Below, in pieces: positions 45,581 to 58,869 of a stretch of DNA of 64,000 bases. Where the stretch lies: positions 165,841,074 to 165,905,073 of the forward strand of contig CM041780.1 of NCBI GenBank assembly GCA_023374045.1, written 5' to 3'. The notes beneath the pieces were generated by a model, which was not told the DNA's origin, made no database searches, and saw only the letters and a program-made list of their open reading frames with translations. Position numbers and translations under genes: made by a program. Position 1 is the stretch's first letter. Each line of letters begins with the position of its first letter. The stretch is from Limonium bicolor. Taxonomy: Eukaryota > Streptophyta > Magnoliopsida > Caryophyllales > Plumbaginaceae.

Positions 45581-45608
45581 TGGTATCAGAGCGAAGTATC
45601 GCTCTGAT
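45581..45608 (+). promoter_or_regulatory. Primer-binding site and overlapping hairpin, element B
   Basis: TGGTATCAGAGC at 45581-45592, five bases after the LTR. ATCAGAGCGA (45585-45594) pairs perfectly with TCGCTCTGAT (45599-45608) around an AGTA loop. Compared with element A the closing pair is A-T in place of G-C. Confidence 0.85.
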
Positions 45609-46784
45609 GACTGAATTACCGAGCTTAGGAAGTACCGAGTTAGGATTTTAGTACTTTGGGTTAATGGTTGAGTGATAGCGTGAGAGATACGCTAGTTAGG
45701 AGTAACCAGTGTGTACTAGAAACCTACGATATCCTTCCCGCCCTCCACAATCCCTGTTTTATAACTTGGGAAACAACGCCAGAGAGATGAAAGTCCTCTC
45801 ATACTCGGGAATACCCGATCTGGCTGTTATTGAATACCTCTAAGGGTACAGAGAACCTGTCATACAGTAGATCCCGAAAAGTGGGAATCCCGGAGACGGT
45901 CTCCATCTGAACAATGTTAACCGCATTAAATAGCGAAGAATGAAGAATCTTGTGTATAGAAGAATAGAATTTCCGGCAACCTGGGTCGACATGCAGAGCA
46001 GTCGAGGATAACCAGCTTGCAACGCACCGACCGTGCAACAGGCAAGAAATGGATTAATGAAACCCGAGACGAGTGTCTACGGAACCACAGTTGCCAGATA
46101 ATACGCCAACGGTATACCAACCGACAAGGGAACTACAACGTAGTGCCCAAATACGTGGAACGGGCTACAAAGAGAATACAATACTAAGAAAAAGGGGTCT
46201 CCCAGAATGGGAAACACCCTAGTTGATGATCGTCATGTGAAGACAGTGAGAAGTCACCTAGAAGAGTTATTGTCAAGGTAGTAAGATCAGTGAGGGCCAA
46301 CAAGGCCACTGATGACAGTATGGGTAAAAACAATACCACAACCGGTATGTGTTAAACCGATAGCCAGTTAGCATGGCGCACTTGCCATAGCAAGTGCTGC
46401 TATAACAGGGCTGTTCGGGAAATTTATAACCACTACAAAGTACTTAGTAAAGTACTAAAAGGTTAAATGTGATCGTCATAACAGTGGAAGGGCCTGTTAG
46501 CCTAACCCCTGTAATTGTAAGTACACCAGTCAGCAAGAAGCTAGACTTGGCTAAGGTAAGAAGGTGTTGTGAAATCATGAAAAATTTTCTTTCAAACCCA
46601 GATTTATTCAAACCCTTTTCTTTTCAAAACCAAAATTTCTTTCAAACCAACACTTCTTTCTAACCTTCTTTTAAACCAAACCAGTAAAAACCCAAGGGCA
46701 GTTGATAAAGATACAACAGTGGATAAACTTTCCCTCGATTAAGTTCGGGAAGCAAGGAACGAATATTGTCACGGGACAATATAA

Positions 46785-47005
46785 GGGAGTTGACAACAGA
46801 ATACTTCACCTAGGCGTGTGACGGACACTACGAGTGTACCAACTGAATTGTGGGACGACCGCACTCCGATAGGAGCTTGTGGGCCTGACAGACCTACTTA
46901 TGGGTTAGTTGGGTAAGTAGCAATGTATCAGTATGGTACCCCACATATGTACACGAGTAGAGTCCGAAACACGGGAAGTAGTCGACTCCGTCTACGGTCA
47001 GCAGT
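46785..47005 (+). other. Conserved internal block 1, element B
   Basis: Counterpart of 28300-28523 in element A. Both begin GGGAG-TTGACAA.AGAATAC and end in a TCTACGG-containing segment. Confidence 0.7.
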
Positions 47006-48240
47006 ATGAGTCAAACAAGAGCTAAGGATTACAAGGAATAGTTGAAGTTAAGGAACTCAGTTAAGTTAACGAGACTAAAGGAATTAGTGAATTCCTTTCA
47101 AGGAAATGTTTAAGAGTCAGGAAGTGCGAAGTGCACTAACTGTACTGTAAAGACATCGTATATGACTTAAGGATCCTCAGGGATAAACATAATAGCTGGA
47201 ACGGTGACCTAGCCTGTACATGGCAAGTAGATGACTAATGGGGACACATTAATGTGCAATGAACGGGATGAAACTCCCAGAATAAGTACCTACACTATCA
47301 GGAAATGTTGATCTTCACAGAAGAAAATAATGACCAGTTAAGAACGCAAAAAGGCGTGGCTAACTGAATGTACCAATAAGTGGGAACTAAATGTAAAGGC
47401 ATAACTTAGCAACACCCAGAAGCAATCCTTGAAGGGTGTTCGCATCAACAATTGTTGCACGAAATAACGTGACAGAAACACGAGGGTTGAAACTAACACC
47501 CAGTTTATACATAGTTGTCAGGAAACAGACTAACAAACCTAAGGGCATCCCATGAAAGGAAACGTAATGTACGACCTTGTCATGGAGCTCAATATAATGT
47601 CCAAACCATATAATGCTGTACAGAGAAGTACGTGTGTGTAGACAGCCTACAATGAGCCCAGCTCAAGACAAATAAGGCTTATAAGCCACAAATAAAATGT
47701 GTTATGAAAGTTAGATTGATTGCAGAAGTTTATGTTATATAAGTGAATAGAGTGGAGAACGAACCTGCATTAAGATGGGGATACCTCTCGATATTGTGAG
47801 ACCGCAGGAGCGGTAGTTATGTGAATCAAGTTCAGAAATATGTAAGGATGGACGATGTTATTATTGAAAGAGAGCAGTTAGCTTAGTAGTACGTGTGTAT
47901 AAGGTGAAACACCGAGCTGAATAATGCCGGCTTGTGACTCGAATGATCAATGCTCAAGGAGCATTCAGTAGTCATCCAAACGAACGATGAATCATAATAC
48001 GAATGATGTAAGTAAATGTGTGGAAGTTAATGTGACAGTAAACACAATATAAGCTGATGTTATACAAGGAGTAAGAGCACGGTGCGCAGCAAGCGACCGT
48101 TGTATAAGTATTGTTAAACTTAGTAGAGATGCAAGGTAAGCGATGTAAACGGACTGGGCAATAAGCCAGTGGTAGGTACTGTGTGATGAGGAACTCAGTG
48201 TGAATTCCATGGCGAATCGCAAAGGGATTTACTGTCAAGA

Positions 48241-48296
48241 GTTTACGCCTCTGCACTCTGTATGACTGAGTGTTTTGGTATTGCACTTGCGCAGTA
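48241..48296 (+). other. Conserved internal block 2, element B
   Basis: Counterpart of 28901-28957; the first 38 bases are identical to A. Confidence 0.7.
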
Positions 48297-49068
48297 ATGA
48301 TCGAGTGGGATAGCTAGGAATTGGAAACATGTTAATTGTGGAGGAATAATGTTATAAAGGCCGATGCATAGGAAATGCAAGGCCGCACCAATAAAGGAGT
48401 ACTTGTACAAAACCAAATGTGGAGACATGATTAATAGTAAGTGACTACATAGCACTAATGCCAAATATCGGTATGGAATATACCCCAAATGTTGTAAATA
48501 GCTAAGAGAGCACTACACACTAGGTAGTAGCTCAATCTCAACCGATAGTAAGTCGGAAGGGAACAAGTCAATCATTGTGAAATACATAGCTGTATACGCA
48601 GTGAATGGTTATGGAAGTGGATAGAAAGTTTATAACTCACCGAATTCGCTAACGGTAAGAGATACCACGCGTCGGTTTGAGAAACCATTGTTACCAAGAT
48701 GAAGGTGACAATTGGGGATGTACAATACAGTAAGAATAACAAATGGAGCAATTAAGCTCTACAGTTATTAGAGTTTCGCAGTAGAAACTAGTGAGCCAGT
48801 GATTCAAGTGTTGAATGTGCATGGTGAACATGAGTGAATGGCTAATTATTAACGCCTAGAAGCCTAACAGGCCAGAATCGAAACCAACTAAGAGTTTAAA
48901 CAAACTCCAATGAGAATTCTTGGTTTAGGAACTAAACCGCCAATATGGTTTAGATCCTCTAATCAGAATCCATTGTGTAATAGGCCGCGTGGAAGTTTAA
49001 AACACTTCACGACGGCAGAACATTTAAGCCAATGTTTAGTGATTGATTACGTGGGCGTAATCCCTTTT

Positions 49069-49080
49069 AAGGGGGGTAGA
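49069..49080 (+). promoter_or_regulatory. Internal polypurine tract, element B
   Basis: CTTTTAAGGGGGGTAGA, the same as the 3' tract at 50366-50377, about 1.3 kb upstream of it. It is preceded by GGGCGTAATCCC, which parallels GGGCGTAACCC before the internal tract in A. Confidence 0.6.
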
Positions 49081-50044
49081 GCGCAAAACCACTTAGTGTA
49101 TATTACCGTACAAGTGTACGTAGTGTATGTGACTTATATTGTGCATAGCACAAAATTATTGTTTTGATGATTGGTGTGTGTGTTACGTAAACATACACAT
49201 TCATTCATGGTTTAATTGTGGTAATTGCGCACAGAAGATGCGAATACCATTGTGATAAGTGTGTTGATTTATTAACACAGTTGTGAGTGATAGTACAAGT
49301 GTGGAGTAGAGAAATTCCCGGGGGAACAAACCCCGACAGTGTATAAATGTGAAATTGTGTGTTGTATTTTGATAAAATATATTGTGTATATATACTATAT
49401 AGTGATTCAAGAAAGGGCATGATACCGACATAGAACCTAGTGAGAATAAGATTCCCTAGGCAACAGGATTAAAGTGAATGGAGGTAACTGATAGACGGAG
49501 TTCTATCCTTTGGAATGTTATCATCATGATTAGAATGATTTAAAAGATAGAAAATTGGAAATGAGTGATTTTATTTGATGCTTGAAAATGAAGTGGGAAG
49601 TGGAACTTGATTTGCATGTGATCAAGGGAAGCCGAACACGAATTGGAGTGGAAGGATAGTTCTACACTGATGCTGATCACATCAGGGTTGGATGATTCTT
49701 GAAGCTCCCTATAAGTGGTCACAAATAACCACGCTAATAAAAGAAGCAAAAGCTTAAGTTGGACTTGGAGTTGTGTGTGTTTTCAAAAGGATTTTCAATT
49801 GGTATTTATAAACGTTGATAGATACTTTACATAATTAAATTTCTCTTACTTAACCTCACAAGGAAATTTAAACTTAAGTGATTGTTTTGATCTCCCAAGG
49901 ACACGGGGACGGAAGGTGTCCATCGCGACCGGGTTCTGCGGGATCACAGTGTATACCAAAGATATTTTGATTGTTATACATGCTATGACATGTTGTGTGG
50001 TATGTGTGATAAATGTTATTTTGACCTTGATCTCCTAAAGTGTA

Positions 50045-50260
50045 TGCTATCAAGACCTATGAGTCTAAATGTGTTGTGTTACATAGACCTATGTGTCTAA
50101 ATGTTGTTATGTTACCCAAGACCAGTGAGTCAAAGGGGTTGTTATGTATGTGTAAGTGTTGTTAAGATACCCGGACCATTGAGCCCGAGGTTATCATGTG
50201 AATATGTTATGTTATGTATGGATGTGAATGTGTTGCCCGGACCATTAAGCCCGAGGTTGT
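50045..50260. repeat. Imperfect tandem repeats near 3' end of B interior
   Basis: Two kinds of unit: AGACCTATG.GTCTAAATGT (two to three copies) and CCCGGACCATT.AGCCCGAGG (two copies), separated by GTTATGT-rich spacer. Confidence 0.6.
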
Positions 50261-50365
50261 GATGTAAAGTGTATTTGGTTATGGAAGTTTTATCTCTATA
50301 AGTAATCCCCGTATTCTAATCCAAGATGTGAGGGAAGTGTAAACTTCGAGGACGAAGTTCTTTTA

Positions 50366-50377
50366 AGGGGGGTAGAT
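50366..50377 (+). promoter_or_regulatory. 3' polypurine tract, element B
   Basis: AAGGGGGGTAGA one base before the 3' LTR, preceded by the ACTTCG-AGG-ACGAAGT stem (50344-50359). Confidence 0.85.
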
Positions 50378-50378
50378 T

Positions 50379-53300
50379 GAAATACCCCAAACCTTGATAT
50401 GTGGTTTAAATATCAAAATATGTTATATAAAGGCTAAAAAGTGCCTTAGAAACATCAGTGAACAATTTAAACCATAGTAAATGCAATAAAACGCTAAGAT
50501 ACAGTTTGAGCAAAAACAGCTCTAAGCTATGAGTGAACTTGGTTAGGACCCAAAGAGCCTACCAAGACTTAATAATATTTAATTATGACTTTATAAGGCT
50601 AATCAAGTCCTCAGGAAACCTGGTAGATAATAAAACCAAGCAAACACAAAAAATACCTTAAAGTCATATAGCAAAATGTGCTCTAAGCTTGGGATAAATT
50701 TGTAAAAGACCTAATGGTCATACCTATACCTTATAAATATGTTAATGAACATATTAAATCAATTACCAAGAAAACCAAGCTTGAAACAAGTTAAAACACA
50801 AAATGTGCTTTAAGGATCTTAAAGCACGTTTTTGAAAAATTGTCTTGTAAATGAGTTTTGAATGGCTAAATGTCCATCATTACTCTTTAATTAACATGTT
50901 ACTATATAGTATCACATTTGGAAGTCTATATCAATGGGAAATCAAAAATTTCACTTCTATGTGCCTTGTTTTGTGAATAGTGATTTTTATAAGCTATTTG
51001 TAACATATATTGTTATAAGTAATTAAATTGGTCAACAAAGACTATTATACCCTTCTAACTAAACGGGGGGGCCGGTTTTAAGTGTGGTGACTCACCACTC
51101 TTGTTACATATCAAATAAGTAAAGAATGACTAGTTAAGGTACTATTTGCTTTATAAGTTACAAATATCTTCTAAAAAGCAAGTCTATCTTCATTCTCCCT
51201 TCCTTTCTCATTTCACACGGTTCCAACCTTCTCCTTCCTCCCTTCTTGCTGTTCTCTCACGGTAATACAGCACCACCACCATGGAAGTCCATCTTTAATC
51301 TCTTGTAAAATCTAGCTCACTTATCAAATAAAAAACAAACACCACCAATCTCTTCCTCTCATCAAGCTCTTCATTTCTATCTTCTCAAAACTTCAAGAGC
51401 CCCATTTTCGGTGCCATGGAGTTCCACCATTGAAGGAGCTTGAGCTTGTCTTTCCGCATATTATTGATCTCCTTTGCTTCTAGGTAAGGAATCTCAAGAA
51501 AAATCAAGTTTCCTCCATGTTTTGTTATTGACCGAAATACTCATTGATGGAGCTCTTTGTGTGACTTTGTTCTAGCTTCATTTCAATCTCTTATGGACTA
51601 GGTGGAGTCCTCTCTTCATAGATATTCAAACTCTCTTCAAAGATCAAGGTAAACAACTACACTAATGTTTTGAAACAATGTAAACCTAGGGTTTACAATG
51701 AGATGAGCATAAAGCTTATATACTCATTTCAATGTTGGTATATTGTTTAGTAGTTGACAAGGAAAGAAAGCCTTACCGGTTTTAAGAGGAAACAAGAAAG
51801 AAGTTTGGGTGGAAAAGAGGTAAATATGCTATCTCAATGTGGTTTAATGCCTTAGGAAAATGAGCTTATATGCTTGCTAAAACTACCTAAAGAGCAAATG
51901 GTGAATGACTTAGTAAAGTGTTCTCAAGAGACTAGTAAAGAACATATGTCTTGTTGTATGTAATTGCAGGTTAAAGGCAATATATAGTGGGAGATTCATG
52001 TTTAAGTTTAACGTATTTAAGGGCCTAAGAGCCATGTTATTTAAGGGCCTAAGCGCCAAGCAATTTAAGCTTATGCACTATATTGTGATGTAGTGCTAAT
52101 GTGTGAATTTGTGTATAAAATGTGTTTGATGGATTTTAGGTGTTCTTGAATGAAATAAGGTAACAAACCTAAGTGTTTGGATGTGAGTATATACAAGAGA
52201 AGCTATGGCCAAATTTGGGAAAATGTGTAAGAAGTTCTAAGTGTTTTAAATGGTTCTGGTGAACTAGGAAGTGTTAAAGGATAAATGTTTTACTAAGAAA
52301 GAAAACATTTTTAAGGTGATTTAGAGTGATACAAGGATTTAGGTATTATCTTGGAAGTTCTAGGAATTCAATGGTGTTGAGAATGTATTCAAGTCTTGAA
52401 GAAGTTTTGTTCAAGGTATAGGAATGTTGATGTTTAGGTAAGATGTCAAAAAGGAGATTTAGTTATAGAAAAGAAGTTTGAGAGATGATGTTAAGGTGTA
52501 GAGGAACCACCTTGGTATAGTGGTCATTATTGGTGAAATACCCTTAGGAATCTTAAGGAGAAAACATTCCAGTGCTAGGAATTTTGTAGAATTTGTGAAT
52601 GGTAAAATGGTTTTGGAGAGTGATTTAAAGAGTTAAGCATATGGCTAAAGGTGTGTTTGATGTGCCAAATGATGTTAGAACACATTAGGAGGCTTGAGGA
52701 AAAGTTTGGAGAAAATTTGACAAGTTTTGGACAACTTCTGGTGTTGTCCAACCCAGTGGTCCGACCCAGGGTGGGTCGGACAGCTCTGTTTTAGTCACCG
52801 GTTGGAGTTTCTGGAATGGTCCGACCCAGAGGTCTTGGGTCGGACATGGGTCGGAACATGTGTGTTCTAAGTTTCTGGAATGGTCCGACCAGTTGTGGGT
52901 CGGACGGCCCAAAGTATGTAAAAAAAAAAGAGTTTGTTTAAGGTTATGAGATGATATGTAATGATGGGGATTGATAGTAATGATGTTATAAAGTTGTTAA
53001 GGACATGATAGGTGAGTTTTAATGAGAATTAAGTGGGTGAAAAGTTATAATAAAATGTGAAAGTAAATCAGTTAAAATTGTAAAGTTATGTAACTAAGTT
53101 AACGGGGAAAAGTTATAAGCATTAGACATTAAATGATCGTGCTACCCCGATGTTAATAAAAGTACATGTAATGTTATCAGTTGTTCGAGAATTGCTCGAG
53201 GACGTAAGTGGACGTGATAAAGTGGACTCCGGTGACAGGTATGGTTTTCTTGCAACCTGTGTCCTACCGGATTACACCGGCTTGTATGCCAATGTGTTTC

Positions 53301-54808
53301 TGTATGTTTGCCACGTTATAAGATAAATCATGAAACAGTTTACAGTCGTTATTATTGTTGTATGTTTACGTGCCGATACCGTAACCTCGAATGCGCTTGA
53401 AGGGCTAGTTAACCACTATTAGGTAAACGTAGGAGAACAGTATCCGGTAACAACGTTCCGACCTAAGGAACGTTCTAACCAAGGCTATGCGTGAGTTAGT
53501 TATGTGATGTTTGTGTGTGAATGTGTGACTCTCCCTTCCCTTGTGTGTGTCTAACAAGACTTAACCCTATGTTGTGATTGTTTAACTAAGTTCAATGATG
53601 AACTTCTGACAAGTGCTAACGGGGGAAGTGAGGAGTCTGGTCTGTTCTGGCCACGCGTGTGAGTATGGGGGTCGTTGTCATAGCAGGTTCGATCCTCTCC
53701 GTATGTTATGGTTGTTTTCCAATTTGGTTCCCAGCCTTCCCTTTAGCTTAACCAAGGCTATTACTGACTCACGTCGGGCCACAGGGGCATACTATGTTAT
53801 GTTTGTTCGGTGTGCTTGGATCACTATATCCGAGACACCTTGTGTTAAGTTATCCGTTCATTTAACGAGACGGTAACGAGTTATGTAACGAGTTTATCAT
53901 GAGACTGGCAACATTCTCTAGGCTCACCAGTGTATTAACAATGTTTGGGTCGGTTTCCTAAGAGATCCATTCCCGTTATGTTATGTATTTTGTTGTGATG
54001 TGATGCATATCTTGTGATGTTATGATGTACACGTTGAAACGTGCAAAGTGTCGTTATGATTTATTATGTGAGGAATGTTATATGTCGTAAGATATGGAGT
54101 GCGTGGGTCATGGAATTGAATCCCAGTGTGTGATAAGAGGCGTTTAAGGATAACCCGATTTAAGGGTAAGTGTCGTCTATTAAGGAAGTAGCTCCATTAG
54201 AGGAGGAACACTCTAGGGATAATGAATACCTTGAGTGACTTATCAAGTAAGGATGTATTATCCGTTTGTTGAGCCATTGAGGCGAGATGTTATGTGTTGT
54301 GTTTATAGTTACATGCATGATTTAAATATAATCAACCGCATGCTAAGACGACAATTAGTTGTGCGTGGCCCGGTAGCATGTGGGCTGCGGGATTACCATA
54401 CCAGCAAAGGTGCTGAGCCCCTTGGGGGCCACCCTTTCTCTTCTTTCTTATTTCAGGTACGAAGTGCTGGAAGCCGTTCGAGAGTAGGACGGGTAGTCGT
54501 TGTACATGGGTAATCATTTAAGTGTATATACAGTAGGTGTAGTAAGACCGAAATTGTTATCGGCATCAGTTTATAAATACTCGGTATAGTTGAAAGGTGT
54601 ATGTTGTTGTTGTTGTTAATGGAAAGGGATAGTAAATGTGTAGTTGCTCGGAATTTAGCCCATCAGACCGGTACAATGTATATGTATTAGCCTTGTTAGC
54701 CATGTGGGTGGTTAACGGCGTGTAACACCAACGAGTTAGGTTATTTGATGAGGTGTGTATTCCGCTGCAGATTGTTGTTAAGTGTTCGTTGTTGGATGGG
54801 GTGTTACA
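50379..54808 (+). repeat. 3' LTR of element B
   Basis: Same length as the 5' LTR by chance, since many compensating one-base gains and losses separate them. It has one additional TTTAAGGGCCTAAGAGCC unit (52014-52064) and a shortened palindrome cluster (52743-52912). Followed by TTCAT. Confidence 0.9.
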
Positions 54809-54813
54809 TTCAT

Positions 54814-55530
54814 GTTTTGATTGTGATTCTGTGGCTACTTGATGATTGTTGTAGCATTGGGGGTTGGAAAACGAGTTTATGTGGTGATTTCGGTGAATTT
54901 TTGGTGAGATTTCAGTGCTCGGGAGTTGAAAAACGTGAGGGCTTTGAGACGGTTGGGTATTCTGATTGTTTATGGTTCTTCAGGTTCTGATTTAATGAAG
55001 AGAAAAGATTCATTATATAAACAACACTACAGATAGAGTAAACTCGGTAAAAACCGAAGTTTACCGGGATTTGGTCGGGTAACTTCTGGAGTGAATCTAA
55101 CTATGAAATTTAACCACACGTAGAGGAAGATATTTTTGATCTTTCTAAAAAGAAATTGGAATTTTTGGATATATGAATATTTTAAATTCAATTTCTCGTC
55201 ACATATGTTCATAAATTATTAGGAAATCATTGGAATTTTGAAAATTCAAAATTGCAAAGCCATTATGCTATAAATGTCATCCTTTATCATGTGTTAAAAT
55301 TTCAAAGTATTTCGAGTTGATTTGATTCATTTTTAAGGAGAGAGAAAACTTACGAGATGGTTTAGGAGCCCTGAAAATTACAAAAATGCTCCTCGTGATG
55401 GCCAATCTGCCACCAATGTCCTGAAACAAGCTAATCAACCCGAGATTTTGTACCCTTTGACCAAATTACTACCCTTTACAACACTTGTTTCTTGAAGCCC
55501 TTTTCCGGGGGTCAAATTTTGGGCATAACA
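54814..55530 (-). repeat. Probable end of an older LTR interrupted by element B
   Basis: On the - strand, a terminus-like TGTTATGCCCAAAATTTGAC starts at 55530, which has the look of an LTR beginning. The rest would lie left of element B (somewhere in 40250-41140). The second end was not found, so the call is tentative. Confidence 0.35.
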
Positions 55531-56896
55531 AACCTATGGAGGAGCTCTCTTACCATGGTTTTCACGGGATGGGTGCAGATTCGGTGACTCTTTCCGTCTG
55601 CTTTGATCTTTTGCATCCTGGTGCCGCTTGCTGCTGGCCTTAGTTTTCTCCCCTCCACCACTGTAGGGAAGCGGTGGCGATGGCTTTAGACGACGGTGTG
55701 TTCTTTCTTCACCATCTAGGTCGAATGCCCCTCGATTTCCTCTTCTCTTTCGGTGTTGGGCGACTCTCAGGTTGGGGATGTGATGTTGTGCTGTTCTTCC
55801 CCAGTTTTTTTTGTTGCTATCAGAGGTTGATGTGGCTGGTGAATGCTGTTGGGCAAAATAGTAATGAAACTATCTTGTTAACTACGAGCAGTGAAGTCAG
55901 TCATTGTAGCTCAACAAGGTTGTATTCACAGGGACTTTGTAACTATCTAATCAATTATAAGTTTAGTGTTTCTGCAAGAATATATACAAAAATGGGTAAA
56001 TGTAAATGAGGGGAGGGTTATGAGGTTTTTGGTTTGATAATGGAGAAATAACAAAAAGCAATAAAACTAAACTACCTAAACTAACTAAACTAGGATACAT
56101 GTAGCCTGGGATGGATATTTGCACCCATAACACCCTTACTACCAATTATTGATTCATGAACTTACTGCTAAACAACGAGAATTTAACTAATAGCTAGATT
56201 TTGGTCTATTAATCCTAACCAATTTAGTTAGAACCCAAATGCTAGTTTGAATATCCAATTTAATCGGAAGCATTAAGCTTAAATCCCCTAAGTTGCAATG
56301 CTAACCTCATCTCAAAAACCTTTGAAAATCTGCTAACATTGATTTAGTCCCCAACGATATAGATTTCTACTTCTGGTAACCCGTACATAAAAATCCACAC
56401 TAATGCTAAACTAATCGGCGATATCAAACCAATCAATTTGACAAAATGACAATTAATTAGAGCGAAACCCCAAGTAATTCCCTAAATTAACAAAGACAAG
56501 CTTAAAGGCTATGATCACTCAATAATCATCTTCAATTAAGAGCAAGAACTAAAATAAAGCATAAATATGAGTTCAAGGTTCAATAATGAAGTTTTGAAGA
56601 TCTTGGGGAAACTCCCCATCCCAAGCTATAAGGAGGTTAAGCCTCAATTAGAGCACAAACAAGATAGAGAGGAGAAGAAAAGAGCTTCAGTGGTGAGAAG
56701 GCTTCCCCTATTTACTCTATTTTCTTTGTTTTGGGTCGTGTCTCTTGGTACCCTCTCTCTCTCCTATATTCTTCTACTTTTAAAATCTGAAATTTTGACG
56801 AATTTCCGTTCTGACCTACCCTGTTGGCCGGTCGGCTGAGGCGGTCCGTAATTTTATTCTGCGTCCGTCAGACACTAATTTGTGTCCTACATTGTA

Positions 56897-57345
56897 GGGC
56901 TGCCCAAAAAATTCTGAAACCATGGTATCCGACCGAACTGAAGTGAACCGTACTTGTTTTCAGGTGGTATGATTAACCGAACCATGTAAATTTACCGGTT
57001 TTGGTAACGACATTGAATTTTTCAGAACAGTTAACCGCACGGTTAACCGATTATATGAACAATGAAAAACTTTAAATATTAATGTTCACCTTATACAAGA
57101 ATTAATGTTAGCTATTGAGGAAATATACATATTATTATATTTTTTGTCACATATGTTTGATTTTTCACTCATGATTTAGGTGATTGATCAATGTTGTATT
57201 ATAATATTAATGGTATGGTTTCATCAATAATAAAAAATATACGGCTACTAGGTTAACCATTAAAACCAACCGAACTAAAGGTTAACCGGTCTAAACGGAA
57301 TGGTTAACCAGACCCTGTACCACGAACCCTAACTAACTGAAACAA
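56897..57345. mobile_element. Possible hAT-type MITE
   Basis: Starts TAGGGCTGCCCAAA and ends near CGAACCCTAA, with many GGTTAACCG / CCGAAC units inside in both orientations, a look shared by hAT-derived MITEs. The terminal repeats match poorly and no 8-bp target duplication was found. Confidence 0.3.
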
Positions 57346-58189
57346 CAAGCCACAAACCATGTCCACGTCAATTCAAGTTAATCAGATTAACCATAAATCT
57401 TATTAGAGATAGATTAAACTATAGGTAAACAATGCTTCTAGTTGTTATTCTGGTTTGACTTCCTATGTCTAGAACTTAATCTCACTATCGCATTTTGATT
57501 TTAAGCACTGCAAAAATCACTCAGATAATTGGCTAGAAAATCCAAGCGCATTAAGAACTAAAATCAAACTACTACATTAATAAAATATAGTGAAAAGTTT
57601 ACATTATACGAATTCTTAGAAATAGGCTTGCTTTCCAACTTGGGAAGCTAAACAAAACTACTCACCCATGGTGTTAGAAACGAAACAAACAAAACAAAGA
57701 AACATTAAATGAATTAAAATTAAGGGTAAGAGATAACTCGATTTTAGAAGTCGCTCCGAATTCCCACTCTAGCCTCGTCTCCCGTTGGTTGGACTTTGCT
57801 GATTTTTGTCCCGAGTCCAATCTGGTGCGCCTCCCTTCTCCTCGTGCTGGTGTGGAGAACGTGGTGAATTTGCAATGATCGATGATGTGGATGATGGTGA
57901 TGCGTGTGGGCAATGGTGTAGTGCAGATGAAGGAGTGGTGATGGTGTTGTATGATCGTCTGAGAGTGGGGGCCGTGGCGAATGATCAATTTAGAGAGGAA
58001 AAAGCCTGCAATGGAACAGTGGGTAGCTAGGGTTCGATCCACCCCATCTCTGTTTTTATACAATTCTTTTTTTATTTTTTTCTGTAACGCATCGCTCGGG
58101 TCCGGCTCCCTTAAATCGTGTCCAGGTTTACATCCGGGTATTTAACCCCGACGTCTCACGAATATAACTCCACACGACAGAAAAAGCCT

Positions 58190-58375
58190 TGTCCCGGTCT
58201 TTCCCAGGACACAAACCCAGACCAGGTATGAAAAAGGACAGAATGATGGCCCTGGTGTGGTCCGGGTTTACAAATCTGGACACAAACCCAGACCACACCC
58301 AAATCATGGCAGAATGTTCCTCTATGGGTGGTCAAGGTTTACAAATTTGGACACAAACCCAAACCAACTACGAAA
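58190..58375. repeat. Tandem GGACACAAACCCAGACC repeat cluster
   Basis: Three copies of GGACACAAACCC.GACC, two preceded by GGGTTTACAAATCT-like sequence that forms inverted repeats with it. Spacing about 70-75 bp. Confidence 0.65.
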
Positions 58376-58869
58376 TGCACTAGAATACTCGATTTGACTC
58401 GTTTAGCCCCGTCTCGATCGTTAAGCTCTCAGCACGCGTTTATAGACCATTTTTCTTCAGTATTTTCATTTATCATCTCCATTCTTGCTCCGATTCACTC
58501 CCCGTTTGTACCATTGCAATCCCCGAGATCTAAACTTTGCATTACATATGCTTTTTCCTGCTTTTAACACATAAATACGCATCAATTCCCAATAAACTAG
58601 AATCATAGGAAAAAGTACTAGATACGTGTGAAATTTAACCCAAATAATTACAAATGAGAAGTAAAATAAGTCTTAAAAGTAATAAATTTCACGCTTATGA
58701 AACTTCTTCACACTTAGCTTTTGCTTGTCCTCAAGCAAATAGAGAATATGTCTACCTTTAAGGACCGTAGTATCGAAACTCAGGATCAAACAACTGCCAA
58801 CAGGAAAACAAGTAAACTGACAATCAAAAGAATAGTTCTGTTATTTGTTGTAGGTTTTCACAACCAGTG

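Larger units (their letters stand above)
45609..50365 (+). other. Non-coding internal region of element B
   Basis: No frame longer than about 100 codons has a plausible product. Contents: a GCACTTGC-CATA-GCAAGTGC hairpin (46378-46397), conserved block 1 (46785-47005), conserved block 2 (48241-48296), an internal polypurine tract (49069-49080) and imperfect tandem repeats (about 50045-50260). Confidence 0.65.
41146..54808 (+). mobile_element. Giant-LTR element B, no coding capacity (LARD-like)
   Basis: 13,663 bp with two 4430-bp LTRs, 5-bp target duplication, primer-binding site and polypurine tract. The 4.8-kb internal region has no gag or pol domain, which fits the LARD class of non-autonomous elements. 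Its LTR ends, primer hairpin, polypurine tracts and internal blocks match element A, so A and B are related families. It must have been mobilised by proteins from another element. Confidence 0.9.
55531..58869 (-). mobile_element. Degraded LTR-element debris, possibly Tat/Athila type
   Basis: At 58700-58740 the - strand reads TTTGCTTGAGGACAAGCAAA, a sequence I know from just before the 3' LTR of Tat/Athila-type gypsy elements. The - strand of about 55870-55960 (GTCCCTGTGAATACAACC) resembles the other end of such LTRs. A solo or truncated LTR about 2.8 kb long would fit. No coding domain is seen and boundaries are uncertain. Open frames here (for example 57674-58063) are not convincing genes. 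Confidence 0.4.

Noticed and set aside
57674..58063. 129-codon frame on the - strand
   Set aside because: His/Thr/Ile-rich, no domain, and within repeat debris; most likely chance.
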